The notes: generated by a model from the letters alone, not told the origin. 60,455 nt of DNA from UBA6544 sp049601975 (GCA_049601975.1 JBMYRC010000010.1:1-60455); one strand, 5' to 3'. Counted from the stretch's first letter, positions 9,269-18,548 are shown. Program-made: numbers and translations.

Positions 9269-9990
9269 TAGAGGGGAAACGTGTGCTTGCGATTGTCCCG
9301 GCGCGCGGAGGGAGCAAGGGCTTGCCTCTAAAAAACTTGCGCGATCTGCAGGGAATACCGCTGGTCGGTCTAGTAGGGGATTGTGCTGCGCAAGTTGTGG
9401 AGATCGACCGTGCAGTGGTGTCGACCGATCACGCGGAGATCGCGGCCGTCGCCATAGCACATGGGCTCGACGTTCCATTTATGCGTCCGGAGAATATCTC
9501 TGGCGACCGCATCGGTGATTTGGAGGTTTTGACGCATGCGCTGCGGGCAACCGAGACCAATGATAGTGAGCGCTACGATATTGTCGTGATGCTGCAGCCG
9601 ACGGCGCCGCAACGCGAAGCCTTCCATGTCAGTAGCGCGATTCGCATGCTAGTGGACGGAAATTGGGATTCGGTTTGGACGATGTCGCCAATCGATCTGA
9701 AGAATCATCCTCTCAAGATGCTGTCCTACGATTCGTCGGACGGAAGTTTCGATTACGATAATCCAGATGGCGGAAAAATCATTGCACGCCAGCAGCTTAA
9801 TCAACTCTATCTGAGAAATGGCGTGGCTTATGCAATAAGCCGAGAGTGTCTATTGGAGCAACGTAGTATCAAAGGACGCAAGAGTGGAGCATTGGTGTTG
9901 GAAGAAAATTTCATTAGCATCGATACACAGTGGGATCTTGATCTCATCGATTATGTGATGCGCGGGCGCGACGTCGGAGAATCGGAATAG
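9265..9990 (+). CDS. Acylneuraminate cytidylyltransferase-like (NeuA family)
   Basis: A 241-residue nucleotidyltransferase that would join CMP to a 2-keto-3-deoxy sugar acid using CTP. The signature PARGGSKGLPLKN is at residues 12-24, MLQPTAPQREAFHV near residue 110, and SIDTQWDLDLIDY near residue 218. The last carries the acidic pair used for metal binding in CMP-sialate synthetases. Length matches the NeuA/PseF/LegF group rather than KdsB. It sits directly before the NeuB-like synthase gene, the usual partnership of condensation and activation. Whether the sugar is sialic, legionaminic, pseudaminic or Kdn-like cannot be read from sequence. Confidence 0.88.
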   Translation: MIEGKRVLAIVPARGGSKGLPLKNLRDLQGIPLVGLVGDCAAQVVEIDRAVVSTDHAEIAAVAIAHGLDVPFMRPENISGDRIGDLEVLTHALRATETNDSERYDIVVMLQPTAPQREAFHVSSAIRMLVDGNWDSVWTMSPIDLKNHPLKMLSYDSSDGSFDYDNPDGGKIIARQQLNQLYLRNGVAYAISRECLLEQRSIKGRKSGALVLEENFISIDTQWDLDLIDYVMRGRDVGESE

Positions 9991-9995
9991 ATGAT

Positions 9996-11552
9996 ATGAA
10001 CGTACTCGACGGATTTGATTTCACCGATCTGTTCGTCTTTGACATGGCGAACAATCACCAAGGTAGTGTCGAGCACGGCCTCAAGGTCATCACGGGTATT
10101 GGTGAGGTCGCTCGAAGACACGGCGTTCGTGGCGCAATGAAATTCCAATTCCGACAGTTGGATACTTTTATCCATCCGGCCTTTCGCGGCAATCAGGAGA
10201 ACAAACATATCCCGCGCTTCCAATCGACTCGGATGGAACGGTCGGACTATCAGATGTTGGTGGATGCGGCGCGCGAAGAAGGCTTGATGACGATGTGTAC
10301 GCCGTTCGATGAGGAATCGGTCGATATCATCGTGGATATGGGCTTCGACATTATCAAAGTTGCCAGTTGTTCCGCTGAAGATTGGCCGCTGGTGGAGAAA
10401 GCTGCGGAGGCCGGATTGCCCTTAGTGTGTTCCACCGGAGGCATGACTTTGTCGGGGATTGATTCTTTAAACAGCCATTTCACACATCGCGGCGTTGATT
10501 TTGCGATAATGCATTGTGTTGCGATCTATCCTAGTCCATCAGAGACCTTGCAACTCAATCAAATCGACGTGTTGCGCCAGCGCTACCCCGGCCGTCCGAT
10601 TGGATGGTCGACTCATGAGGACCCAAATGACACGACCCCCGTGATGATGGCGGTCTCGAAGGGGGCGTCGTTGTTCGAGCGGCATGTCGGGGTCGAGACA
10701 GATGAGATCAAGCTCAACGGCTATTCTTCAACGCCGGAGCAAGTGGACCGCTGGATTGCTGCATTTTTACGCGCCAAATCGATGTGCGGCGGGCAAGAAC
10801 GTCCGGTATCATCAGAAGTTGAGCAGGAATCAATCTTATCCTTGAAGCGCGGGGTCTACGCGAGGGACGCAATTCCAGCCGGTGTGCCTGTAAAGCGAGC
10901 GCAGGTTTATTTTGCGATGCCCTGTCTAGAAGGACAGATCGATAGCGGCCAATGGCGTGATGGCGCTATTGCATCCGCGGAGATCGAAGCGGACGGAGCT
11001 CTCCTCAATAACAATGTGGCTTTGCCGGCAGCTGCGACGGAGACCGTTTTGAAGACTGCGGTACATGAAGTGAAAGCATTGCTCAACTTGGCGAATGTGC
11101 CGCTCAATACGGAATTTTCTACAGAATACTCGCATCATTACGGCATTTCGAAGTTCCGAGAGACCGGGGCTGTGTTGATAAATTGCATCAACCGCGAGTA
11201 CTGCAAGAAGATCCTGGTGCAATTGCCGGGACAGCGGCATCCCGAGCATTTCCACGAGCTAAAAGACGAAACCTTCCAGGTTTTGTTCGGCCAATTGCAT
11301 ATCCAAGTCGATGGTAAGCACAGCATCCTTGTGCCAGGGCAAATTTGCCTTGTGCAACCTGGCACTTGGCACAGTTTCTGGACTGATACCGGTGTTGTAT
11401 TCGAAGAAATCTCGACCCGAGATGTCTCTGGTGATTCTTACTACAGAGATAAAGCCATTAACCGGATGGAACGCAGCGAACGCAAGACAGTCGTTGACCA
11501 TTGGGGCCGTTTTCAATTGCCTGAAGTATTCGGGGATAGCGGGAACGCATGA
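9996..11552 (+). CDS. NeuB-type ulosonate synthase fused to SAF and cupin domains
   Basis: A 518-residue three-part protein. Residues 1-260 are a NeuB TIM barrel, including FVFDMANNHQGS (a family N-terminal motif), MKFQFRQLDTF, IIKVASCSAEDWPL, VCSTGGM, IMHCVAIYPSPSE and IGWSTHED. The family condenses PEP with an aldose or aldose phosphate. Residues about 285-345 (SLKRGVYARDAIPAGVPVKR) form a SAF/antifreeze-like lid. The last third carries a metal-binding cupin near residues 395-490, with HPEHFHELKDE and LVQPGTWHSFW, resembling sugar-isomerase cupins. Standard NeuB proteins are about 350 residues and end after the SAF domain, so the cupin extension is unusual. It begins five bases after the cytidylyltransferase stop. 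Confidence 0.88.
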   Translation: MNVLDGFDFTDLFVFDMANNHQGSVEHGLKVITGIGEVARRHGVRGAMKFQFRQLDTFIHPAFRGNQENKHIPRFQSTRMERSDYQMLVDAAREEGLMTMCTPFDEESVDIIVDMGFDIIKVASCSAEDWPLVEKAAEAGLPLVCSTGGMTLSGIDSLNSHFTHRGVDFAIMHCVAIYPSPSETLQLNQIDVLRQRYPGRPIGWSTHEDPNDTTPVMMAVSKGASLFERHVGVETDEIKLNGYSSTPEQVDRWIAAFLRAKSMCGGQERPVSSEVEQESILSLKRGVYARDAIPAGVPVKRAQVYFAMPCLEGQIDSGQWRDGAIASAEIEADGALLNNNVALPAAATETVLKTAVHEVKALLNLANVPLNTEFSTEYSHHYGISKFRETGAVLINCINREYCKKILVQLPGQRHPEHFHELKDETFQVLFGQLHIQVDGKHSILVPGQICLVQPGTWHSFWTDTGVVFEEISTRDVSGDSYYRDKAINRMERSERKTVVDHWGRFQLPEVFGDSGNA

Positions 11553-12196
11553 TTCGCTGCGTCGTCTTCGATTTTGACGGTACGATCCGTCAGTCCGTCT
11601 CCATCAAGCATCAAGCCTATTTTGTCGCCGTGCGGGGTATTGAGCGCGGCGACGAGATATTCCGAGACATTATTCGTGATTTTCCAACGATGACGCGCTT
11701 CAGCGGATGTGCGCTTTTCGCCGAGAGAGCGCGCACGCTTGGTATTGATACACCAAGTGGTGAGGAGTTGGCAGAGCGATATTCACGAGCTTGCGAAGAT
11801 GCCATCGCGGCATGCCCTGAGGTCCCAGGGGCCGGTGCATTTTTAGATTGGCTGCGGCCTCAAGGAATAGATTGTTTCGTGGTATCCGGAACGCCCCAAA
11901 TACCTCTTCGCGAGACGGTCCGACGGATCGGTCTCGAAGATCGATTCGTTGATGTTTTGGGCGATCCCACGAGCAAACCGCAACATTATGCCGATATTCT
12001 CGCGCGAACCGGGCACGCCCCCGAGACTCTCCTCGCCATTGGAGATGGAGATGATGACAAAGCCGCCGCATTCTCCGTGGGTGGCCAGTTCGTTAGGGTG
12101 AAAGGGGGTGCCGGGGCCGTTCAGACAGGTGAATGGGCGGTTAACGCATTGACGGAAATTTGCGCCATCCCCGAGCTAGTGTTTCCTGAAGCCTAG
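11549..12196 (+). CDS. HAD family phosphatase, last gene of the ulosonate operon
   Basis: A 215-residue HAD hydrolase. Motif I is VVFDFDGTIRQS at residues 4-15, with nucleophile and acid aspartates. Motif II is the serine in FVVSGTPQIP, motif III a lysine near TSKPQHY, and motif IV LAIGDGDDDKAAA near residue 170. A small helical cap lies between motifs I and II, as in beta-phosphoglucomutase-like phosphatases. Its start overlaps the stop of the synthase gene. A phosphatase beside a NeuB and a NeuA matches routes that form a 9-phosphate intermediate, such as Kdn-9-phosphate; this assignment is inferred from context. Confidence 0.85.
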   Translation: MIRCVVFDFDGTIRQSVSIKHQAYFVAVRGIERGDEIFRDIIRDFPTMTRFSGCALFAERARTLGIDTPSGEELAERYSRACEDAIAACPEVPGAGAFLDWLRPQGIDCFVVSGTPQIPLRETVRRIGLEDRFVDVLGDPTSKPQHYADILARTGHAPETLLAIGDGDDDKAAAFSVGGQFVRVKGGAGAVQTGEWAVNALTEICAIPELVFPEA

Positions 12197-12202
12197 ATGG
12201 CG

Positions 12203-12982
12203 TTATGCTGATGCCGCGATATTGCACCAAACGGGTGTGTGATCCGAAGCCTTTTGCTTGCCGCGTGGAATACGGTCAATTTCGCACTGGCTCAATAGGT
12301 CGGCGGCCTGTGGTGAAAGCAAGAAATGATCGATCCTTACGCCTTCGTCGCGCTGCCAGCGGCCTGACTGATAATCCCAAAAACTATAGGCACCGACCTC
12401 TTTATGTAGTGCTCGCCAGGCTTCGGTTAGTCCTAAGTTTAACAGTGAGCGAAATCGGGATCGTGATTCAGAGCGGCAGAGCGCATCATCGGCCCATCCG
12501 ACCGGATCATAGACGTCGTCGTCAGTCGGACAGATATTGTAGTCACCGCCGAGGATAAAGGGCATTTCCAGGGGCAGCAAACTGTCACGGACATGGGCCA
12601 CGAGCCGATCCATCCATTTGAGTTTGTAGTCGAACTTGTCGCCTGGCGTCGGGTTACCATTAGGCAAATAAATCGAGGCGACGCGGATGCCGTCAATTGT
12701 GCCTTCGATATAGCGGGCTTGTTTGTCATCTGGGTTTCCGGGTAAGCCGCGCGAGACGTCTTCTATCGGCCGCTTTGAGAGGATGGCGACGCCATTGTAG
12801 GATTTTTGGCCGTGGGTCTCGACGTTATAGCCTTTATCTTCGATTTCGAGGCGTGGGAACTGATTGTCGACGGTCTTTACTTCCTGCAGAAGTGCGACGT
12901 CAGGAGCTGCTTCATCCAGCCATTCCAGCACGCGAGGGAGGCGCGCCTTAATCGAGTTCACGTTAAAAGTTGCTATTTTCAA
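12203..12982 (-). CDS. xthA: Exodeoxyribonuclease III (AP endonuclease)
   Basis: A 259-residue Mg-dependent nuclease of base excision repair that cuts abasic sites and trims 3' blocking groups. Visible motifs are KIATFNVNSIKARL at the N-terminus, LLQEVKTVDNQFP with the metal-binding glutamate near residue 36, GGDYNICPTDDDVYDP near residue 150, and the catalytic SDHTPVWCNI at the C-terminus. Length is normal for XthA. It lies downstream of erpA on the same strand, separated by a hairpin terminator. Confidence 0.93.
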   Translation of the reverse strand: MKIATFNVNSIKARLPRVLEWLDEAAPDVALLQEVKTVDNQFPRLEIEDKGYNVETHGQKSYNGVAILSKRPIEDVSRGLPGNPDDKQARYIEGTIDGIRVASIYLPNGNPTPGDKFDYKLKWMDRLVAHVRDSLLPLEMPFILGGDYNICPTDDDVYDPVGWADDALCRSESRSRFRSLLNLGLTEAWRALHKEVGAYSFWDYQSGRWQRDEGVRIDHFLLSPQAADLLSQCEIDRIPRGKQKASDHTPVWCNIAASA

Positions 12983-13005
12983 ATCTTTTGTCTCCCAAAC
13001 GGAAA

Positions 13006-13030
13006 AGGCCCGCGATGCGGGCCTCTTTTT
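13006..13030. terminator. Hairpin terminator between erpA and xthA
   Basis: A perfect 8-bp stem (AGGCCCGC at 13006-13013 with GCGGGCCT at 13017-13024) closes a three-base loop. In the plus direction it is followed by C and five T; in the minus direction by CCTTTTCC. It lies in the 66-base gap downstream of erpA. It most likely ends the erpA transcript and partly separates it from xthA. Confidence 0.75.
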
Positions 13031-13048
13031 AGCACGGATCGAAAGTCG

Positions 13049-13414
13049 TTACATTGAAAACGATGCACCACATCCGCATCCCGACGTCGCGTTCGGATTG
13101 TTGATTTGAAAAGCCGAGCCGACCATCTCGGTCACGAAATCGATCTCCGATCCGGCGAGGTAGTCGAGTGAGGTATCGTCGACGACGACCTTGATACCAT
13201 CGCGCTCGAAAATAGAATCATCACCATTCTCATCCTCAGCGAAGTCGAAACCGTATTGGAACCCGGAACATCCGCCACCCGAGACCGTCACCCGCAACAT
13301 CATATGCGGCTTGCCTTCGGCTTCAAATATTTCGTTCAGGCGTTTGACCGCCGATGCGCTAATCGAGACCGCGCGATTTTGCGGTTTGGTCGCTTCTGAT
13401 GCGAATACATCCAT
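13049..13414 (-). CDS. erpA: Iron-sulfur cluster insertion protein ErpA
   Basis: A 121-residue A-type Fe-S carrier that delivers clusters to apoproteins. The three conserved cysteines are present: one in VSGGGCSGFQYGF near residue 49 and two in the C-terminal ATSGCGCGASF. The central VDDTSLDYLAGSEIDF matches ErpA/IscA. Length is normal. In many alphaproteobacteria erpA is divergent from dgt and argS and close to xthA, as here. It starts at an ATG about 80 bases from the dgt reading frame. Confidence 0.93.
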   Translation of the reverse strand: MDVFASEATKPQNRAVSISASAVKRLNEIFEAEGKPHMMLRVTVSGGGCSGFQYGFDFAEDENGDDSIFERDGIKVVVDDTSLDYLAGSEIDFVTEMVGSAFQINNPNATSGCGCGASFSM

Positions 13415-13533
13415 GTTGTAACCCCATGACTATCGTTTTTTAAAGTTTAAGCCTTTTACACGGGGATTTCACCTGAATTTTCAAACTGAATATGGTATTG
13501 CTATTTAAACATATGCGCAGATATTGTGCAGCC

Positions 13534-14709
13534 ATGTTGCAAACCCCAGCGCCTTTTGCGACGCGGTCGGAAGAGAGCCGCGGTCGGCTGCATTCCGAAG
13601 CCGAAAGTCGCCGCCGCAGTTGTTTTCAGCGCGACCGCGACAGGATCATCCACTCGACTGCTTTTCGGCGCTTGAAACATAAGACGCAGGTCTTCATTTC
13701 CCCCCATGGTGATCACTTTAGAACCCGGCTAACTCACAGCATCGAAGTGGCTCAAATTGCTCGCAGCATGGCACGCAGTCTTGGTCTGGATGAGGATCTG
13801 ACGGAGGCCTTGGCGCTGGCGCACGATTTTGGGCACCCGCCATTCGGTCATGCGGGGGAGATGGCCCTGGATGCGGTCATGGAGCCGTATGGCGGTTTCG
13901 ATCACAACGAACAGACTCTGCGGATTTTAGTCTCGTTGGAGCAACGCTACGCGGCTTTCGATGGTCTCAATCTGACTTGGGAAACGCTGGAAGGGGTGGT
14001 GAAGCACAATGGGCCGCTCACCGGTTTCCACAAACGAGAGGCTTCGGTCCCGCAATCCATTCTTCACTACTGCGAAGGACACGATCTGGAGCTAGATACA
14101 TTTGCTGGACTTGAGGCTCAAGTGGCGGCCATAGCCGATGATATTGCTTATGATAACCATGATATCGACGACGGTTTGCGTGCTGACATATTTTCCATAT
14201 CGGATTTTTCTGATGTCGAGCATGTGGCGGAAACTTTTGCGGAGGTGCGGCACCAATACGCCGACGTAGAAGAAAGCCGCATTATTTTCGAATCGGTCCG
14301 ACGCTTGATCGGAGATATGGTCGAAGATGTTCTCAGCGAGGCCGAACGACGACTATTGGAGGATAAACCGGGAAGTGCGGCTGAAGTTCGAAATCTGAGC
14401 CGCTCCATCATCGCGTTTTCAGCTGACATGAGTGCGAAAGACCGCGCCTTGAAAGATTTTCTATTCCGTCATATGTACCGCCATCACAGCGTCATGCGGG
14501 AAGTCGACAAGGCAAAGCGGGTCATTCGAGATCTGTTCATGCATTTCATGGAGACACCGGCTGACATGCCAGTCGAATGGCGCAAATTAGCCGATAACGG
14601 TGATGCTACTTCGGTGGCACGAATTGTCGCGGATTATATCGCCGGGATGACGGATAATTATGCGCTCAAATGTCACGACGCGTATTTTAAGGTGGACGCC
14701 AGAGTCTAA
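13534..14709 (+). CDS. dgt: Deoxyguanosinetriphosphate triphosphohydrolase-like protein
   Basis: A 391-residue HD-domain dNTPase that splits dNTPs to nucleoside and triphosphate. Motifs are RSCFQRDRDRIIHSTAFRRL near residue 32, the metal-binding histidine in RLTHSIEVAQIARS, and the HD pair in ALAHDFGHPPFGHAGE near residue 96. A later aspartate lies in AIADDIAYDNHDIDDG near residue 200. The frame is open back to an ATG at 13492. The ATG at 13534 gives the standard family N-terminus (LQTPAPFATRSEESRGRL). Its stop overlaps the argS start, indicating coupling. Confidence 0.9.
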   Translation: MLQTPAPFATRSEESRGRLHSEAESRRRSCFQRDRDRIIHSTAFRRLKHKTQVFISPHGDHFRTRLTHSIEVAQIARSMARSLGLDEDLTEALALAHDFGHPPFGHAGEMALDAVMEPYGGFDHNEQTLRILVSLEQRYAAFDGLNLTWETLEGVVKHNGPLTGFHKREASVPQSILHYCEGHDLELDTFAGLEAQVAAIADDIAYDNHDIDDGLRADIFSISDFSDVEHVAETFAEVRHQYADVEESRIIFESVRRLIGDMVEDVLSEAERRLLEDKPGSAAEVRNLSRSIIAFSADMSAKDRALKDFLFRHMYRHHSVMREVDKAKRVIRDLFMHFMETPADMPVEWRKLADNGDATSVARIVADYIAGMTDNYALKCHDAYFKVDARV

Positions 14710-16466
14710 TGAACCTCTTTCTTGAATACCGTCGACGGATTGTTGATGCGATTGCGGCTCTCGTAACCGATGGCGTCGTGCCGAAAGAGATCGATACGTC
14801 GCGCGTTTCTGTTGAGCCGCCGCGAGAGGCCGAGCATGGCGATTTGGCGACTAACGCGGCGATGGTGATGGCCAAGCCCGCTGGCATGAGGCCGCGCGAT
14901 TTAGCCGAAAAATTAGCGGAAAAGTTACGGCAAGACGATAGCGTAACTGATGTGGAAATCGCCGGCCCCGGATTCATCAACTTACGCCTTGATCCAACGA
15001 TGTGGTACGCCGTACTCGGTGAGGTGCTGAAGAAGGGAGATTCGTTCGGCGAATCCGACATTGGTGCGGGCGGTAAAGTGAACGTTGAGTATGTCTCCGC
15101 CAATCCGACAGGCCCGTTGCATATCGGTCATGCGCGAGGGACGGTTTTCGGAGACGCATTGGCCTCCTTGCTGGAGAAGGTCGGTTACGACGTTTGCCGC
15201 GAATATTACATCAACGACGCGGGCGCACAGGTCGATGCGTTGGCCCGTTCCGCTCATTTGCGCTACCGCGAAGCTTTGGGCGAGGACATCGGTGAAATCC
15301 CGGAGGGGTTATATCCAGGCGAATATATGATTCTCGTCGGCGAAGCTTTGGCTGCCCGGGATGGGGATCGCTGGAAGAGTGCGCCAGAGGACGATTGGTT
15401 GGCGCCATTCCGCGAGTTCGCCATTGATGCAATGATGGATATGGTGCGCTCTGATCTGGCGACTTTGGACGTCCGACATGATGTATTTACGTCGGAGCGG
15501 AAACTGGTAGAGACTGGTCGGGTAGATGAAGTGCTGGAAAATTTGGAAGCGCGAGAGCTTGTCTATACCGGCGTGCTTGAGCCACCCAAAGGCAAGAAGC
15601 CGGACGATTGGGAGCCGCGTCCGCAGACGCTTTTCAAATCCACTGAATTCAAGGATGACGTCGACCGGCCATTGAAGAAGTCAGACGGTAGCTGGACCTA
15701 TTTCGCATCCGATATCGCCTATCACCGGGATAAATACTTACGCGGTTATGGTGAATTGATCGACGTTTGGGGGGCGGATCACGGCGGGTACGTCAAACGG
15801 ATGGTCGCCGCGACAGATGCGGTGACGGAGCAAGGCGCTCGCTTGGATGTGAAAATTTGTCAGATTGTTCGCTTGATGGAAAATGGCGAACTGATTCGCA
15901 TGTCGAAGCGAGCCGGTAATTTCGTGACCTTGCGCGATTTGGTGGACGAGGTCGGCTCCGGCGTCGTGCGCTTTATCATGCTGACGCGCAAAAATGATGC
16001 GCCACTTGATTTCGATCTTGCTGTCGTTCGGGAGCAATCTCGCGAAAACCCAGTGTTCTACGTGCAATATGCCCATGCGCGCTGTCATTCCGTGATGCGG
16101 ATGGCGGCGGAAGCTCTTCCGGAATTGGATACGGCGACCGGCGCATTGGCGGCCGCAGATTTGGCTTTATTGAAAGACGATGCTGAACTCAATCTGATTA
16201 AGGTGATCGCTGCTTGGCCGCGAACGCTTGAAAGCGCGGCTGAAGCTCATGAGCCCCATCGCTTGGCGTTTTACATGTACGATTTAGCGGCCGCCTTCCA
16301 TGGGCTCTGGACCAAGGGTAGCCGTGAGGATCCGTCCTTGCGTATGGTGCGTGGTGATGCGGGCGAACTGACGCGGGCACGGTTGGCATTGGCCCGGGCG
16401 ACGCAGATCGTGATTGCATCCGGACTGGCGGTATTCGGTGTCGAGGCTGTGGAGGAAATGCGCTGA
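14709..16466 (+). CDS. argS: Arginine--tRNA ligase
   Basis: A 585-residue class I aminoacyl-tRNA synthetase charging tRNA-Arg. The N-terminal additional domain recognizing tRNA spans about residues 1-100. The HIGH motif is in SANPTGPLHIGHARGTVFGDAL near residue 130, and the KMSKS-equivalent is LIRMSKRAGNFVTL near residue 400. The C-terminal DALR anticodon-binding domain follows (MYDLAAAFHGLW). Length is typical. Its ATG overlaps the dgt stop, and the SPOR gene starts on its last base. Confidence 0.95.
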   Translation: MNLFLEYRRRIVDAIAALVTDGVVPKEIDTSRVSVEPPREAEHGDLATNAAMVMAKPAGMRPRDLAEKLAEKLRQDDSVTDVEIAGPGFINLRLDPTMWYAVLGEVLKKGDSFGESDIGAGGKVNVEYVSANPTGPLHIGHARGTVFGDALASLLEKVGYDVCREYYINDAGAQVDALARSAHLRYREALGEDIGEIPEGLYPGEYMILVGEALAARDGDRWKSAPEDDWLAPFREFAIDAMMDMVRSDLATLDVRHDVFTSERKLVETGRVDEVLENLEARELVYTGVLEPPKGKKPDDWEPRPQTLFKSTEFKDDVDRPLKKSDGSWTYFASDIAYHRDKYLRGYGELIDVWGADHGGYVKRMVAATDAVTEQGARLDVKICQIVRLMENGELIRMSKRAGNFVTLRDLVDEVGSGVVRFIMLTRKNDAPLDFDLAVVREQSRENPVFYVQYAHARCHSVMRMAAEALPELDTATGALAAADLALLKDDAELNLIKVIAAWPRTLESAAEAHEPHRLAFYMYDLAAAFHGLWTKGSREDPSLRMVRGDAGELTRARLALARATQIVIASGLAVFGVEAVEEMR

Positions 16467-17533
16467 TGGCACGGCGTTCGGACAAGCTTCGCGAGGAACT
16501 TGCCGCACTCGATCAGGATGTCATCCGAGACCGGGGTGCCACCCGGCGTATTCACAAGGCGATCCCGGCCGTCGGAGCGTTCGTTGCAATGATCGGATTT
16601 GGCGCGGTCACCTGGTATGCCTACAATCAGGGGATCCTCGAAGGAAGTGAAGACGCCGCGCCGTTACTTCGTCCGAAAGGCGCTTTGAAGGCGCCGCCCT
16701 CCAATCCGGGTGGGGTGGATGTGCCCAATCGTGACAAATATGTCTTCAATACTTTGGAACAACGAGAAGACGACCAGAAGGTCGAACGCCTGCTGCCGCC
16801 TGCGGAACAACCAAAGGAACTGCCGCCGGAGGATTCAAAGCCGTCGGTCACCACGCAATTGCCAAAGGCGGAAAAGCCCGTAGCGATAGAAAAACCGGCA
16901 GTGGCAACATCTAACGAGGCTCGGCCACGGACCGCAAATGAAGCCCTTAAGAAAGCCCTCGACTTGGTCCAAAAAGATGCACCGCCACCTTTACCCGCAC
17001 CTGGTTCAGAATCTGAAGTCGCGGAGCAATCTCCGATAGCGGAAACGGCGCAGGTCGCGGAATCTCAAATGCCGAGCGGTCCCATTCGCTTGACGCGCGG
17101 GAAGAACAGCCCGGCGGCAACGGAAGTCAAACCAGCGCCACCACCACCTCCTGCACTGAAGACGCGTACAGTGCGGCCGTCAGCAACCAAAGCACCGGTA
17201 ATTCCGCAGCTGAAAAAATCAGCGCCAAAAGTTGTGAAACCATCGTCACGACCAAAACGCCGGCCGACGCCATCAACGGCGAAAGGTTATTATATTCAAT
17301 TGGGTGCGTTACGTTCGGCATCCGCGGCGGAGCGTGCCTGGAGCGGCGCAAAAAAGAAAAACCCTGATATATTGCGTGGAAGGAAGCTTTCGGTGGAGCG
17401 TGCGAACGTGCCGGAGAAAGGCGTGTATTATCGCGTGCAGTCCGGACCATTTGCGGATTCAGGAGCGGCTAAACGTCTTTGCGATGCATTGAAACGGCGA
17501 AAGCAAGGTTGCTTCGTCGTCAGACGAAAGTAG
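16466..17533 (+). CDS. SPOR domain-containing inner membrane protein
   Basis: A 355-residue protein with a short cytoplasmic N-terminus, one transmembrane segment at about residues 33-53 (AVGAFVAMIGFGAVTWYAY), and a long Pro/Ala/Lys-rich periplasmic linker. A C-terminal SPOR domain covers about residues 270-350 (GYYIQLGALRSASAAERAW and YRVQSGPFADSGAAKRLC). SPOR domains bind denuded glycan at the division septum, so a role in cell division is likely. The position between argS and nagZ is conserved in alphaproteobacteria. Confidence 0.88.
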   Translation: MARRSDKLREELAALDQDVIRDRGATRRIHKAIPAVGAFVAMIGFGAVTWYAYNQGILEGSEDAAPLLRPKGALKAPPSNPGGVDVPNRDKYVFNTLEQREDDQKVERLLPPAEQPKELPPEDSKPSVTTQLPKAEKPVAIEKPAVATSNEARPRTANEALKKALDLVQKDAPPPLPAPGSESEVAEQSPIAETAQVAESQMPSGPIRLTRGKNSPAATEVKPAPPPPPALKTRTVRPSATKAPVIPQLKKSAPKVVKPSSRPKRRPTPSTAKGYYIQLGALRSASAAERAWSGAKKKNPDILRGRKLSVERANVPEKGVYYRVQSGPFADSGAAKRLCDALKRRKQGCFVVRRK

Positions 17534-17537
17534 GAAC

Positions 17538-18548
17538 ATGACTGTAGCCACCATATTTACCTGCGCGGGCTTGGAATTGACCGAAGCGGAAATCTCGTTT
17601 TTCAAGGAAACTGACCCATTCGGATTTATCCTTTTTGCCGACAACATTGACACACCGGCTCAAATTCGGGCTCTCACTTCTTCCCTGCGGGATTGTGTCG
17701 GGCGGGACGACGCCCCAATCCTTATCGATCAGGAAGGCGGCAGAGTCGCTCGATTGACGCCGCCGCAATGGCGAGAGGCGCCGCCCGCCAAGGTTTTCGG
17801 CGACCTCGCATTGAAAGACATGGATGCGGCGAAGCGTGCGGCCTGGGTTAATGCGCGGTTGTTCGCCGCCGAATTAACCGATCTCGGGATCGACGTTGAT
17901 TGTGCGCCAGTCCTCGATCTTTCCATTCCAGGTGCGCATGACGTCATCGGCGACCGTTCCTTCGGCGGGAACCCGGAACTGGTGGTCTCAGTCGCCCGGG
18001 CATTTGCCGAAGGGTTGATGGCCGGCGGGGTCTTACCGATGATCAAACACGTGCCGGGGCATGGACGGGCAATGGCAGACAGTCATAAGGAATTACCGAG
18101 TGTCGACCTGCCGCGCGATCAATTGGAGGCGACGGATTTCGCACCCTTCAAGGGACTAGCCGATATGCCACTTGCGATGACCGCGCATATTTTGTTTCCG
18201 CAAATTGATGCCGAACGACCGGCGACCACATCACCCACGATCATTGAGGAAATTGTCCGTGGTTATATCGGATTTGAGGGATTGATCGTCAGCGATGACG
18301 TGACAATGGCAGCATTATCCGGCGGCGACAGAGAAAAGGCCGAAGCGACACGTTCCGCCGGTTGCGACATCGTTTTGCATTGTTATGCCGAACTCGAGCA
18401 GATGCGAGAAATCGCACTTGGCAGCGGGCAGGTGAGCGACGCGTCTTTCGCGCGTTTCGAGAAAGCGAGAGAGGCCGTGGCCACCACTCCCGAAGATATT
18501 GATGCGGTTGCATTGCAAGTAGAACTGACTTCATTGCTGCAAGGCTGA
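17538..18548 (+). CDS. nagZ: Beta-N-acetylhexosaminidase (NagZ)
   Basis: A 336-residue cytosolic glycoside hydrolase family 3 enzyme that removes GlcNAc from anhydromuropeptides during peptidoglycan recycling. The NagZ signature IKHVPGHGRAMADSHKELP lies near residue 168 and includes the lysine-histidine pair and the flexible-loop Asp-His catalytic dyad. ILIDQEGGRVARL near residue 56 and the nucleophile aspartate in GLIVSDDVTMAAL near residue 250 are also present. Length is normal. It follows the SPOR gene by four bases. Confidence 0.93.
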   Translation: MTVATIFTCAGLELTEAEISFFKETDPFGFILFADNIDTPAQIRALTSSLRDCVGRDDAPILIDQEGGRVARLTPPQWREAPPAKVFGDLALKDMDAAKRAAWVNARLFAAELTDLGIDVDCAPVLDLSIPGAHDVIGDRSFGGNPELVVSVARAFAEGLMAGGVLPMIKHVPGHGRAMADSHKELPSVDLPRDQLEATDFAPFKGLADMPLAMTAHILFPQIDAERPATTSPTIIEEIVRGYIGFEGLIVSDDVTMAALSGGDREKAEATRSAGCDIVLHCYAELEQMREIALGSGQVSDASFARFEKAREAVATTPEDIDAVALQVELTSLLQG

